A stretch of 64,000 nucleotides of DNA from Argentina anserina (lineage: Eukaryota > Streptophyta > Magnoliopsida > Rosales > Rosaceae): NCBI RefSeq assembly GCF_933775445.1, contig NC_065876.1, positions 10,726,001 through 10,790,000 on the forward strand. The letters are read 5' to 3'. Below, piece by piece: positions 11,111 through 24,058 of this stretch (the first letter of the stretch is position 1; every line of letters begins with the position of its first letter). The notes beneath the pieces were generated by a model. It ran no database searches. It was not told where the DNA came from and saw only the letters and a list, made by a program, of their open reading frames with translations. Position numbers and translations under genes: made by a program.

Positions 11111-13930
11111 AAAAACTTATATTTAACGCGGAGAATTATTTTCTAATTTTCTAGTTATATATACATAACCTTTATAATTTTCTAGATCACATATGCAGAT
11201 ATGCTGGAGCAACTGGACAATAGTTTATAGTGAGATATGAGATGCAGTAGACTATTGGAAGAAAAAATAGTTATGCAAGTCATAAACTAAAATTATTGGT
11301 GCATATATAGCAAGGGACAAAAGAAACTCATCGATATTCAGGGTCAGAAAAACGTACAGAAGTCTATCCTTGATTAATTTCAATAAGGGATTTAATGATT
11401 ACAATCCATCAATAATTATATACACGCATTCAACAATGTTTTATCCTTGAAAAAGAAGTAATACAAAACATCGATACACACTTGATTTACATACCCATAT
11501 TAAGGGTTTTGAAGTTGATCGCCATAAGCCTATCGTTTTTAGAGGAATATGATCAAATTAATTATCTGCACTATAGGTACAAATCTCCATTCTTGTGAAG
11601 TCGATCACCTAATATGATTATGCAGTGCTATGCCCGAACTAGATTAAAAACCTTTTGCTGAGCCATTTTCACCACCATGTTTCATTTCTTCAAATTCTCT
11701 GGCTCCTGTACGGTTGTGCGTGCTGACCTGAGACCAAAGAGGCACGACATGTACGGTGATAAGTTCTTCCTCTGACTTCAGAGTTTTAAAAGATGCATCT
11801 TAATCTCTCAATACGCATGGAGCTACTAATGATCCTTCCATTATCATATTTTGGTAAATCGTTGATCCGATATGATCTCAAAAACTATTGATAAACCCTC
11901 GATTATTTAATTTGATTTTCTTTCTTACTTACTGGAAAATATGAAAGTTGGTAGTTATAAGGATAGTAAAGAGAGTGCTCAAGAATTCAAAATACGATTT
12001 TAAGGACAACGAACCCAACTGATACTACATGACTACATGTGAAAGAAAACAAGACTTGAACGTACTCTAAGTTAGTACAATTCAGGAGGTAATAGAAACT
12101 TGACGACAAACTATAATTGAAGAGGAGAGATAATCTGGAAAACAAAATGCATATATGTATGAAACTTTTGTGGAAGGAGCCTCAGGTCCCTCAATTTATA
12201 ACACTGTCTTGAGGTAGGCATGTATCTACATTCTACGCACCAATTAAATTTTTTGAATTAGATTCTATATGAGATCCATATGCATGGTATCAGGTAAAAC
12301 CATAACCCGAATTAGATTCTAATGTATTTTCAAACCTTTAGGGAAGAATAATGAACTTTTTACTACACCGATATAAGTGTCTTTCTTCAGAGAAAAAATT
12401 TGAGTAATATAGTAACGTCAACTACACTCTAACCATGTTGTTATCAATTAAACTCGAGTTTATTATAAATAAGAAATAATTGTTTTCTTCTATGAAATCA
12501 TATAAAATTAACAGCTGTCAATAATCTGTTACTGATGACATTTAACATCATGCTTAGCACAATATTGAGTTGAACCAATATTGACATCCAACAATAGGTT
12601 TATAAAAAGTTGAGTAAACTTGTATTCTGAAGTATACTCGTACGTATTTGTTTAGTTATATTTACAAAATTACAACTGGAAACAAGAACTGAGCAGCTTC
12701 TGGTGTTGATCATCACACTGATGGGCCCAATAGTAGACGGAATTGGGCTAATGAATGTTGATCAGAACGGTCAATATGTGGGCTGTGGGCATCAAAATTC
12801 GATGTCTACACTTCTGTATATGAATCAAAATCTCATTACATAATATGATTAATACCAAAATCCCTACAAGATCGAGTGGACCAGAGAAACTCCAACAGAT
12901 TTGAACACCCAAGAACAAAGTTCATCATTAGCCAAGTTTATTAAAGTGCTTTAGTTTAATGGTAACCTCGTGCAACCATTAGGAGCCTTCTTTAATAATG
13001 TTAAGTAATGGTACTTTTGCACCAGGACAAGCTCATAACAGCTTAAGATTGTTTCACTTAGTATAATGATGCAACTAGACCACGTTTAAGCCCCTAAATA
13101 ATTCAAAACCTCACTAATTTAGTTTACTCAAAGTCATAGGAAACATCCTTGCTAGGAAATCTAGAAGTTGGAAATAGAAGAAGGCCAGATGGGGCGCTTT
13201 TGTTTATTCCACATGGTCTCCCTCATGCTTACAACAAGGCAAGAAATAGTTGTCTCCTAAATAATGATTAGCAGTTTCACCTAAACAATCATATCATCTC
13301 TCATATTTCTTTTTAGATATTCTCAATATATTCTAGTACATCTGAGTTTCTTTTTTAAGCTACTACATCTGAGTTCAGTTCTCAATCGATTTTTCACTCG
13401 GTTTTATTCAACCATTTTGGTTCCAATTTCGACACTGGTGAGCGGTGAAATAGTCTGAATTAGAACAACAGTATTTACCTCATAATCTGCATCTCGTTTA
13501 GAACTAACCATCCTCGAAGATATAAAATTGGATACGTGAGCATAAGAACTCAATCTTTATATTCCAATGATTTAAACTTTAATTTTTTGAAGTAATGGGC
13601 ATGATTGAGCTTGAGTGCTAATTACATTTCCAAAGATTAGCCTCAATCTTGTAGCCAACAAATAAATAACTCAAATGATTTAACTAATGATAGCCTAATA
13701 TAACCTGTCATTCCCCACTTATATAATCCAAAGCCCACCAACAAAACATGCTTTTCCAAACACAATCCTTAAAATCATTTACACTTTTCCACATTCCAAA
13801 AACCACCCTTCACTACCCGGCATGGACCTGCCCCATGATTAAACCAACCATGGGCTTAATCGTCAACACATCTCAAACTCGCGTACGTGCGACCCAATCC
13901 AAACATCGATTAACGGAAAAAACCGAATTA
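11111..13930. other. Intergenic DNA, nothing recognised
   Basis: No ORF above background, no terminal repeats I could pair, and no RNA gene was seen. The stretch is AT-rich throughout. Confidence 0.4.
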
Positions 13931-13959
13931 AAGCATTAACCACATGGTGACCAGCTCAG

Positions 13960-14340
13960 CAGGTCAGACACGTGGGACCCAACAAAAATGCTTGAAGGGA
14001 GTATCAAAGCAAAAGCTGGCCTTGGGGTTAATGGTCGCACGTGCACGTGTGGAGAATCGTAAAATCACGGCTGAGATTGGTATCAGACGGTGAGGGGTTA
14101 GCGGAACCGACTCGGCCGGTGAAGGAGGTGAGAAGGAAGGCCTGAGGGATAATAATGAAATATAAAAAATTGGGTGGCAAATGATTTGGGTTGGGGTTTT
14201 GACCTTTGACCAGATCCAGCAAACACAGGGGGAGTTGAGTTTGACCGAAGGTGCACGTGTGGGTGGGCGGGGATACACGTGTGCTTTGCTGTTTCATTGA
14301 GAACTGTGCTCCACGTAGGTTCCACATGAGTCGTAATAAT
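13960..14340. promoter_or_regulatory. Cluster of ACGT-core (G-box/ABRE-like) motifs
   Basis: Within about 380 bases there are several ACGTG cores: ACACGTGGGAC near 13968, GCACGTGCACGTGTGG near 14038, GCACGTGTGGG near 14251, ACACGTGTGC near 14274 and CCACGTAGG near 14312. The stretch is also richer in G+C than its surroundings. Such clusters are typical of ABA- or light-responsive promoters, but no convincing gene starts beside it. Confidence 0.3.
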
Positions 14341-14899
14341 AGAGAGGCCCAAGTTGGGTACCGTCTACGAAGGTAAAGGAGAATTTTATCAAGGTGTGTT
14401 GTGAAATTAATCAAATTATTGGGTTACCCTTGTTCGTACGTTCATAACTTAAATTTATTTCCTTGTTCTCGGTCTTCGTCATTACTAAAAAAAATCATTG
14501 ATTCGGGGAAATCAATTTTGGATTCGGTAGATAAAGCTGATGGCGAATTAAGAACGTGAGATCGCATGGACTCCATAAAAACAAGTCACATTTGATATCC
14601 CACATAAAATAGGAAAATTCACCAACAGTCTCTGAATTTATGTGGTAAGGATAATTTAATCTCTGACCTTTAAAAAATATTAAATAGATCCCTGAACTCT
14701 TATTCTGATATCAAAAAGATACTTCTGTCAAAACTTTTGAAATATTCTGTTAAAATATTTTTTTCTGATAATTTTTGTCATTTTGTTAAAATTTTGACGG
14801 AGCATGGTGGACCTAATTCTTAAAATTTATTTTTCTAAGCAGTTTGCTAATCCTTAAATCTACCCTCTATACTCAAAGGTAAACATTTATTTTATCATC

Positions 14900-15154
14900 A
14901 TAGCAATTATCATAGCTTCTAGACTTAGGCTTTTAGCGTTTCCTAAACTGTATTTAAAAGAACTGCAACAAGAAAAAGAAAAATATAAAAAATTAATAAG
15001 AAATAGAAAGAACATTCCAAGAAATACCAAAAATTATTGGGATATTATCTACAGAATACAACGTAGAATCTACGCATCCCAAGAAAATATTGACGTTCTT
15101 CAAGAAATTTTTGAAGAATATCATAAACCTCTTCACATTTTGAGCATCGGTTAG
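14900..15154 (+). pseudogene. Lysine/glutamine-rich reading frame upstream of the tRNA site
   Basis: An open frame without a clear ATG runs to a TAG at 15152-15154, only 12 bases before the tRNA-complementary site. Its C-terminal part is highly charged and probably helical (LKELQQEKEKYKK, then RIQRRIYASQ). In a circular pararetrovirus genome the end of the last ORF lies upstream of the tRNA site, so this could be a viral C-terminal fragment. I do not recognise the protein itself. Confidence 0.35.
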
Positions 15155-15166
15155 ATTCGCTCTATC

Positions 15167-15178
15167 TGGTATCAGAGC
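15167..15178 (+). promoter_or_regulatory. tRNA-Met primer-binding-site sequence
   Basis: TGGTATCAGAGC is complementary to the 3' end of initiator tRNA-Met. It is the minus-strand primer site of caulimovirids and of many LTR retrotransposons. No LTR end (CA) precedes it here, which favours the viral reading. Confidence 0.75.
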
Positions 15179-15206
15179 TTGTTTCGCTCAGAAACAAGTG
15201 AAGATC

Positions 15207-15548
15207 ATGCTTATGCCACAAAATTGGCTCTTTTTATCCAATAAAAAAGAAGTCAGTCCTAAAAATTACCAGTCTTTTTGTACTGAAAAAGCTACTGATA
15301 AGTGGCAAGTGTGCTTTCATTCAAAATATATTCAAGAAAGCCAGTACTTCATAGAATACGTTTGTAGAATATTAAATATCTTATACGACGAACATATTCA
15401 TCTCCAAAAGAAGATTGGAGTAGCAGATATTGATCCATCAAGACCTAGTCTGATTGAATTTCTAGATTATCTATATAGAGAAAAAGGCAATAACAAAGTT
15501 GCAGAACAACTCGAAACGTTTAATCTTCGATTAGATCAACTCAAATAA
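15207..15548 (+). CDS. Caulimovirid-like small ORF (113 aa) inside a TIR element
   Basis: An uninterrupted ORF starts 29 bases after the tRNA-Met site. Its order (primer site, short leader, small first ORF) resembles the start of badnavirus-like genomes, whose P1 protein is a small virion-associated or unknown-function protein. The product is charged and helical, with aromatic residues in its first half (KWQVCF, IQESQYFIEYV) and a hydrophilic C-terminal helix (VAEQLETF). No membrane segment or zinc motif is seen. It would be an endogenous, non-replicating fragment, since no capsid, protease or reverse transcriptase is nearby. Identity as a P1-like protein is inferred from position and appearance. 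It could instead be a host or retroelement ORF. Confidence 0.45.
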   Translation: MLMPQNWLFLSNKKEVSPKNYQSFCTEKATDKWQVCFHSKYIQESQYFIEYVCRILNILYDEHIHLQKKIGVADIDPSRPSLIEFLDYLYREKGNNKVAEQLETFNLRLDQLK

Positions 15549-15959
15549 ATAAATTCCCAACTAACAAATAACAAAATGACAAAATTAACAGAAAAATGAA
15601 TATTTTAACGGAATATTCCAAACGTTTTAACATAAGTACCTTATTGATATCAGAATAAGAGTTCAGGGATCTCTTTGATTCTTTTTAAAGGTCAGGGATC
15701 AAATTGTCCTTACCACATAAGTTCAGGGACTGTTGGTGAATTTTCCTCTAAAATATATCATATTTGTAAGTAAACATATGCTCAATTTTGACGAGAGAAT
15801 AACGACGTTTTTTTTAATTAATATAGAGTTCGCGCGAGCTAAGCAGTTTCATGACTACTTTGACAGCTGCATGAGTCGAACTGTACATAAGGGTCTCAAA
15901 TAGAATTTTCGACCATTGAGGCCTAGTTTGGTATTTAATTTAGAAGAAAATAAACACTT

Positions 15960-16427
15960 TGTTGGCACCCCTACTAGCACAGAGCTAGTATGGCATGTCA
16001 CTGAGCATAAGCATCACTCTCTAGGCGGATCTACAAGTCACTATGTGGCTCAACCATGATATTCATAGCGTACCTCGTCATACAAGCTTTCCAATGATAT
16101 TCGGAACTCACCAAGACACCACTGGGAAGTCACCTTTCCGACCTCATCAAGATGACTCCATAGTAAGCCTAGAGGAGCACTTGTCCTACATTAAGAATAT
16201 GTAAATTAGAGGGGTTCCCTCACCTATAAAAAGGACCCCTCATCCCACTTAGAAAAGAGGATGACTACTTGTATAACTCAAGGCTATTTGCTTATACTAG
16301 TGGATTCAAGTGGACGTAGCCTACCCCAAGAGAGGGAGGTGAACCACTATACTTCTTCTGTCAAACTAACACTCACTAATAGCTAACCGTGTGATCAACC
16401 ACCCATCTGGTAATCACTACGTTAACA
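15960..16427 (+). mobile_element. Solo LTR, 468 bp
   Basis: Begins TGTTGGCACC and ends GTTAACA, with a perfect 5-bp target duplication CACTT at 15955-15959 and 16428-16432. A TATAAAAAG box near 16226 and downstream GTGGACGTAGCC-type sequence fit a plus-strand LTR promoter and R region. No internal domain remains, so the copy arose by recombination between two LTRs. Confidence 0.85.
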
Positions 16428-16465
16428 CACTTATAATTAACTCACACCAAAATGGCTCAACTCAC

Positions 16466-18075
16466 TGATATGAGCATTTCTGCGACATTCTTAACATGTT
16501 TTTACCTTCAGTTGTACTTTGTTTAGCTCTTATTGAGTCATATAGTCGAGTTAGGAGTTTATGGTGGCGTTGGTTGAATTTTGGTGTTAAAACAGGTTGA
16601 AAACACATCGAGAATCCTATTTAGAGTAGGATTCCTTGTGTAACTAAGAAACCTAGTTAAATTAGGAGTCTTCATTAATCGGTATTTCTATAAAATTTGT
16701 GATATATTGAGAATCCTACTTGCATTAGGAGTCCTTTTTGGACTAGGAAACGTACTATTTAGAAAAATCTTACTTGAACGGAAACTCTTATTCCGTAACT
16801 TTCATAATCATACTTTCTTATTCCGTAACTTACTTGTCTTTTATTTTTTTATTTTAAGGAAGAGATAATGCAAGAGAGAAAGAATGAAACAGATTAAAAG
16901 GAGAAAAAAAATGGAATTGATCAAAGGAGATTGCATCCACAAATGACAAAAATAAGTAAAAGAAATTAAGGAGAAAAAGTCCAAGCTATAATATTCAAGA
17001 AGCCAAAACACCTTACCATAAATAGCACATCATTCACAAAGGAAAATCATCACTTCTCCTTATCATTCAAGAGTTGAAACTCTACCAAAACACCACCATA
17101 AACTTCCCTCACAAATCAGCCAAGTCGTCCACCCCAAAACCATCATCATCTCCACCGAGTTTCACTTATTGCAGCCATACCTCTAAGGTTCCTACAACGT
17201 ATGATTCTCGCAACTCATCTCTATGACTTCGTTTATTTGTGTTAATCTACAATTCTTTGTCTATGAAGATTGTAAGTTGTTGTTTATGTGGAAGTATTGG
17301 TTTTGTATTTGTTTCAAAGTTTTCAGATTGTATTTGATATGTTTTTAAGACTGTGTCGAATTTATGTTCATATAATTATTGAAGTTTATATTTCTATTGT
17401 TGTGTTCTACTCTTCTTTTACTTGCTCTTAGATAATTTTCAGATATGTGCATACGAATTTAGTGCTTGAATGCAGTCCCTAAGATTGTATTTGAGTGCTA
17501 TCTTCGTCATCCATATTGACACAAATCGAATCATGCCCTAAGTAGGTTTAGTTTTTATTAATTAAAGTGGAAAATTCTGGAAATTTACATGTATCTCATG
17601 GTGAGTGACGCCACCATGAAGCACGTCTCCAACAAAAATTTGGTGTTTAAATGTAATATTGTTTGATTTCTACCATAAATGTTCTTAAACTTGATTGCAT
17701 GTAATTTAGGTAAGGCCCTAAGTCAAACTAAACATCAATAGAAATATTGCATGATTAGATGTTCCCTAAAACTCTCATTGTATTGGTGTCTAAAAGTATG
17801 CAATAAGATGAATATGATGCATGATATAACTAAACTTGTAATTATGTGGTACATTGGTGAATTTGGTTTAGTTTAATAAAGAGAAGTCGATCATGTAAAT
17901 AGTAATTTAGGTTTTATTTTAGTAGTTAATAATCAATCTCAAACCCCTCATTATTTGTTAACACTAAAAGTTTAGAGTTCTGTTCAATTTATCGGATTGA
18001 ACAATCTCTGCTTATTCTATACTAACGATGACATTTTACAGGATTAATTATAAGACGTCTTAAAACGCTCTATCA
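16466..18075 (+). mobile_element. Solo LTR, 1.61 kb, same family as 6338-7900
   Basis: Begins TGATATGAGC and ends GCTCTATCA, flanked by perfect CTCAC duplications (16461-16465, 18076-18080). Its first 50 bases and a region near its end (around 18015-18050) match the minus-strand reading of 6338-7900. A TATA-like CCATAAATAG near 17017 sits about 550 bases in, the same place as in that copy. It contains no coding sequence. Confidence 0.8.
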
Positions 18076-18080
18076 CTCAC

Positions 18081-21000
18081 TCAAATCATACATTACTTTT
18101 ACACATTGTTCTAAAAAAGCGACAGCTTAGGCGGTAGGAAGCAAGTCACCACCACGAATTTTGTCTTGGCGTTTTGTGAATTAGGCAACCGCCTAGGCAG
18201 TCCGAGGTGCCCCTAAGCGGTCCTAGGCACCCCTAGGTAGTCAAAAATCAGTTAACTAAAAAAAACTTTAAAAAACTTGAGGTTTAGTATTTTATTTGTT
18301 TTATAATTTATTTTTTGTTCTAATATTTTTATAAGGACTCTACACTTAAGTTATTTTAAATTTAGACTATTTTCAAAATTAATATTGAGTATTATTATAT
18401 ATTTTAATCATAAAAATAATTTAAATAAAAATAATAAAATAAATAAATATTTAATAATTTAAAACTAACTATGCGTTAAAAGATGGATGTCCGCTGCACA
18501 CTACCTAATGTTTTTTTTACATTATGCACGTAGAGAAATTCGGTGCATAACCCCTGGTTCTGAAAATTCTCTGGCATGGGATTGAAGGGTTGTGTTGCAT
18601 ACCAAGAGAAATCTGACCCCTACAAAGATCTCAAAATCTCTTGGACTAGAGCAGGATAAGATACAATCCAGAGTACACGGTCTGATCAACCAAAAGCTCC
18701 CAAGGATGGCCCTAGTCCCATCTGATCACATCGTTAGAAGGGCAATTTGGTCATTTTAAGACCAGATAGAAACAGGCACCCAAAGGTAGGGGGAGGGGGT
18801 TCACGTGCCGTTCACATGGGGATGGAACCGTAGACGGCCCATGGTGGAATGGATGGAAAGGGCGGGTCCTATTATCGGGTTGTCGGATAAGTCGGACAAG
18901 ACCAATCCATTTCGCTTATTATTGGAAGCTAATTTTTTTTTGGGAAATTTTTATTATGAGGTAAAGGTGATCCAAGAGGGAGCTCTCTGCTATGATCTAT
19001 GAGTGATTCTCTCTGTCGTGTTGTAATATGTACTTGGGAAAGATCTCTATGGGTTTCCCAATCATCGTCGGCAATGAGAGAGGCATCTGCTACATTCTTA
19101 AACAGTTTTTGAGGCTCCATGTATGGTCCAAAACCGGTCGAAAGTGATGATTACAAGTTTATAACCTATATCGATCAATCACTCTATTTAAAAGGCAACG
19201 AGGTGAGAAGTCACCTTCGCTGCCGGAGGGGTGCTCTGAAAAGAAAAAGGAAGAAGGCAATTTACTCACATGACAAATCTCATTAACAAATTTTTTTTTC
19301 TTAATCCCTGATATACTTGGACATTGACCGTCAATGAAAAATAATGCTAAACCAACTGCTGGTTCTAATGTATGGTTCGAATAGCTATTTGAGTTCACTT
19401 TTATGTCTCGGTGCTTTGAATAATTTTCTAACAAAAAACGAGAAAAGGGTGTTATACGTGAAAAATAGAAAATAGCCAAAAAGATAAAAATAGATGTCAA
19501 ATTTGGGTGATGGAACAAGTGCAATGGGAGGGACCAATTTCACGTGAGAATCAGGTGGGAAGTAGGGAAAGCGCCTCGTACGGGCAAAGCGGCCAAGCGA
19601 AGGGCATGATGATGGAGGCCGGATTTTGTCGGCTAGTGGGAAGGCCAAAAATGACTTAAATCAAGTAATTATGACTAATTATGACGTGGCAATTGAAGGG
19701 AACACGTGGGACAGCTAGCATGCACCCGTGGGGACACGCTTAATCATCAACCCGACACATTGTCTGCCCTTGTACCAATTATTACTAAATTAATCCCCCA
19801 TGACCTTTCTTCTCTAATTTTTGTGATGCCCACTCTACGATGATGATGATATCATTAGCATCATGATCATCCCCATCATGCTCGTCATCATGATTTTTCT
19901 GAGTTTCAACTGCATCTAGCTTTGCCTCTGATGTACGGCGTTCTACAGGCCACGTTCTCATAGTGGGGATCACAGTGGCGGCCCTTAAGGACCCGAGAGA
20001 GAGAAATTAATGTGTAAATTAGGAAACTTCAACCGGTTGTTTATATTTTGATTTCTTTGGTTTTGGAGAAAATACGGCCATTTCACTCCAATAGATTTAT
20101 AAAAACTATTTCGCGAAGAACTGGAAAATTTGATTTCCTCACCTTACATTATTCTCTAAAATTTTAAGCACAAATATGAATATTTCTAATAAAACTCTAA
20201 AATAAAATAAAAACTATTAGAGTTTGAAGCATGAGGAATAGAGAAGTATTCATGTATTGCTTCTCTATATATAGAGTATAAATGATAGAGAAACACTAAC
20301 AATTGCTCTTAGGATTGAAGCATCATAGTACATGACTATTTCGCTAGTTTTGTAGATGACCGTGTGTGGAAGTTTCTCATGACGTTCAACCATAAATCAA
20401 CTTGTCGTGGTTAGTAATTACATCTAAATATAGCTAATTTCACTAAAAATACTGATAATTTTTCCATCATTTGCGTGAGGCTATTATATAAAAGAAAGTA
20501 CTGATGAGTTATAGAAAAGGATGTATACATATTTATCTTGATTATGATCTGATGCTTCGGTCTCTGCAAATTACTTTGACCCGTTAACCATAAATTTCGA
20601 GAAAAAGAAAATTACTTAGACGTTTTTTCTTCCTCAACAATGTAAGCTCGAGCTTCGCTTCGCTTCACTCGATTCACATGCTCTTTGTAATCTCACTTGA
20701 TAATTCGAAGAAAAAAACTAATGTGATAAGGATCACTATTCCCCGATATTAGGAAACGATAAGCACAAAACCGACAAGTAGTACAAGCTAGTAATCCCTA
20801 GTACAATGGATATGACGATAAGCCAACGCTAAGACCTTTGGAAATGGGCACTAGTCACTATAGTAGATGTCACAATAATGTTTCCCCATAAATCATGGTG
20901 CGTCATGCGGTCATGAGGGTCATCATTGACACTGAGTTTAGTGATGTGCTTGGCCTCAAAGATATCGATTAGTCTTCTCACTCTAAAGTGTTTGTCGGTT

Positions 21001-21384
21001 TTGTCTAAATATATTTCTTTTCCAAAAAACAACACGTAATAATTTACATCATGCGATGCTAATGAACATGATATGTTTCGTTATATGCTTGTCAAATTAG
21101 ACCAGTTAAGTAGTTAAGGACGAAAGAAAAAGTATACTTCTATGAAATGTCGAAATTACAATGAATTAAGGTTTAATATATAACAAACCACGAGACTATG
21201 AGTGTGACTACTTATTTACTGGGTTGTATGTAGTAGTACCATCAATCAAAAATTTGTTGTACATTTGGTGCACATGTCAAGTTAACTGTAACAAAACCGG
21301 CAAGTATGACCTAATTCTTTAAAACTTAACAATTCATGTGAGGAGTCGTGCGAAAGTGACTTTAGGACGAAACAATTTCAAAAT
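18081..21384. other. Intergenic DNA with scattered repeat traces
   Basis: A CCTAGGC/GCCTAGG-rich stretch at about 18130-18240 resembles the ends of hAT elements but could not be paired. Around 19520-19740 several ACGTG cores occur (TTCACGTGAG, AACACGTGGG). ORFs here are short and of unlikely composition, and no gene is supported. Confidence 0.35.
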
Positions 21385-21593
21385 TGTTGAAGAAAAAACA
21401 TAATTAGTATGTATTCGTTAAAACAAATAAAAATGAGTTAATAACGTTTATAATCAATAGATATAACAGATAAATCACAATTATGTAACCTTAATTATCA
21501 TTTTAATTATAATTTACTTCTATTGTAATCATAACCTTTATATAAAAGAGATTATCAATGAAATGAGTAGATCATTCTATTTTTCCTACAACA
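21385..21593 (+). repeat. 5' LTR of the plus-strand copia element
   Basis: 209 bases, TG...CA, with TTATATAAAAGAG as TATA box near 21538-21550. It pairs with 27865-28075, with many differences, so the insertion is old. Confidence 0.85.
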
Positions 21594-23533
21594 CGTTATC
21601 AACACGTTACTTTACCTTCGAGTTTTCAGGCAAAAGAAAAAAATATGTGGACCCTAAAAACGTTTTGTCGAAAAATGGCAGAAGAAGACAAAAAGGCAGA
21701 AATCGTTTTTTGTCTAATGGCACTCAGAAATTCGATCTAGGCACCCATCATCTCCGACTTGCAATTTTGCTAGCAACCTCTAGAGGCTCCGTTCTCCGGA
21801 CGCGCTGCTCGGCGTCATCAAACCAGCGCATCCCAGCGCCGCCTCTGTTCGATAATATCGAGGTCTTGCTCCGACCTGAACCTCGTCGTCGTGTTCAATC
21901 CCAGCAAGCCCTGTGGCCGCCAATGCTCAATCCCGATCTCGACGAGGCATCAATGATCCTCATCAGCAACGCTGCAACACAGACATCACAAAGCGGCGAT
22001 GGTCATCCAACCCATAACAACGGCAGATCTAGCGACGAAAGCCTAGCAATGCACGGCGGCCCTAGCCAAGTCTGGTATCCTACAGCCTGACGATCTGATT
22101 GTCCTATGTTGGAAGACGTTCCGTCTTGCATTCCAGATATCTGACGTCCGACGCACCTCGAAGACAGCGCCCTAAAACGGTTGTTTTCCGACGTAAAACC
22201 GGCGGCTCTCTCTTCCGGCCAATGTGCCAACGACGCCTTCCGGTGATCTGCCGTTGCAGATCTACAGTTGTAGACCTCCACCCGGCCACCTCCAACCCGG
22301 ATCTGCCCAACCCGACCCACGAAGAAAAAATGAGATCCTACCCATGGTAAATTTGGGATTTACCGCTGTTGGTAAAACAATTTTTTAAGACTTTGTTACT
22401 CAAATGTAAATTCATTTAAATTAGACATGTCCAGTTACAACTGACTAATCATTTACATATGGTTGTTTTTGCATGTGATTAATTAATTGTCATTCACAAT
22501 GGAATAGTGAGAGCAACCATTTCGCATGACAATCAAATTCGACGTATGTAAGAACAACCGTATTATATACAGTTTATTTAGCAAAATGACAAGTAAGATC
22601 TACACTAGCATTGCCGGTTTTATTGAATTTCATTCATATAAATGAAATTATATATGTTACGTGAGTAAAGTAGTGTCTGAATATCATGACATGTTATATG
22701 CTATGCTGATTTAAATTTATTTTTAATTGCTTAACATGTAATTGCATCGTAATGTTATGATTTACGTTTCACGCATTATATTTTTACATAGTCTTTGGCA
22801 CGAGTACAATAATTGCCTTAGCCTTGTATATTATGTAACCATGTTACATGCTATGCTTATTATTAAAATTTAATTACTCAGCATGTCATTAAATCGTGAT
22901 GCTATGATTTAAAATTTTAAGCATTATATATTTATATATGGTCATTGGCATGTGTCATGAATATGATAATTGCCTAAGTTTTGTAAATTACTTAACCATG
23001 TTAAATGATATGCTCTATTTGTTGCATATGCTATGTTTATATAATTTTTATAATTATGTTATTTAGCATATGATATGAGCATTGCAATGATAACAAAATT
23101 TCATGATAATTTTATAATTCAATAATAAATAGAGGACAAACATATGCTTGTGATAAAGTATTTCCATGAAGCATCGAAAAATACGACAATTTCAATACCG
23201 ATTTGTATTTCTTGGAAATTCATTAAATTGTATATCTTTACTGTGATAAAGCAACTTCATAAAGCTTCAAAGTGACCATAATTTATCTTGGTATGTTTAA
23301 TATTCGTGTAAGTCTATTTAGATTTTTAGATTGCAATATTAATAAGTATCGTACTCCATCTACAATTGGTTAAACCAACACAACATATATTGGACTCTAA
23401 AGAATTTAAGTATCAACCTTCCCTACAAGCTAACCAAGGCTCAACCATGATCAAATTATGCAAACATGTTTTCATGCGCGTAGCTTGGAAGCATAATTAA
23501 AATCTTGAATGACAAAGAAATGTCTCTCAAGAC

Positions 23534-24058
23534 TAGGGGTGGGCATGGGACGGGGCTCATCCTACGTCTCATCCCACTCTTTTGAATCGGGACAGGATCA
23601 GGATGGGACGAGGGTTTTTAAGAATGCATCCCACTCGGGATTAGTCTCGGTTGGGACGGGACAAATCCCATCTTCTTATGAAGTTAAATAAAAATCTATA
23701 TTTTTACTTTTTTCTTAACAAAGTAACATTCATTAATGAAATTTTAACAAAACAAAATGCATATTATGTTCAAAATATTATAATTTACCATTATTATTTG
23801 AGTTGATATAATTTTAGAGTTATTAATAACATAAATTAGTTTCATTTTGAGACAAATATATAAGAATTTTTAAGTTTTCATTAAAGGTGCGACGGGACGG
23901 GACGGGACGAAGCGGGATATAAATTATTCGTCTCACGTCTCATCCCACTATTATGAAATGAGACGGGATCGGGACGGAAGGAACATTTTTAGACCTTCGT
24001 CCTGTTCTTATGAATTTCGGGACGGGACCGGCATTTCCGTTTTTTATGCCCACCCCTA
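23534..24058. mobile_element. hAT-type MITE, 525 bp
   Basis: Termini TAGGGGTGGGCAT and ATGCCCACCCCTA are perfect inverted repeats, and the 8-bp target duplication CTCAAGAC (23526-23533, 24059-24066) is perfect. Both arms are rich in GGGACGGGAC-like strings. There is no transposase. It inserted into the already resident copia element. Confidence 0.9.

Larger units (their letters stand above)
14612..15746. mobile_element. Mutator-like TIR element carrying a virus-like core
   Basis: Inverted repeats of about 180 bases (14612 to about 14793 and about 15561 to 15746) start GGAAAATTCACCAACAGT. The flanking 9-mers CATAAAATA (14603-14611) and TCTAAAATA (15747-15755) agree at 7 of 9 positions, as expected for an old Mutator-type target duplication. 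The end sequence resembles that of the MITE at 35636-36331. The core of about 770 bases has no transposase; it holds a tRNA-Met-complementary site and an ORF of viral appearance. This is the structure of a Pack-MULE, with a pararetroviral instead of a host insert. Confidence 0.7.

Noticed and set aside
15160..15180. tRNA gene at TGGTATCAGAGC
   Set aside because: Only the 12-base primer-site complement is present; no cloverleaf can be drawn around it.
21563..22090. 175-aa ORF just after the copia 5' LTR as gag
   Set aside because: It starts inside the LTR, and its Arg/Ser/Pro-rich product lacks gag features; it is more likely leader sequence.
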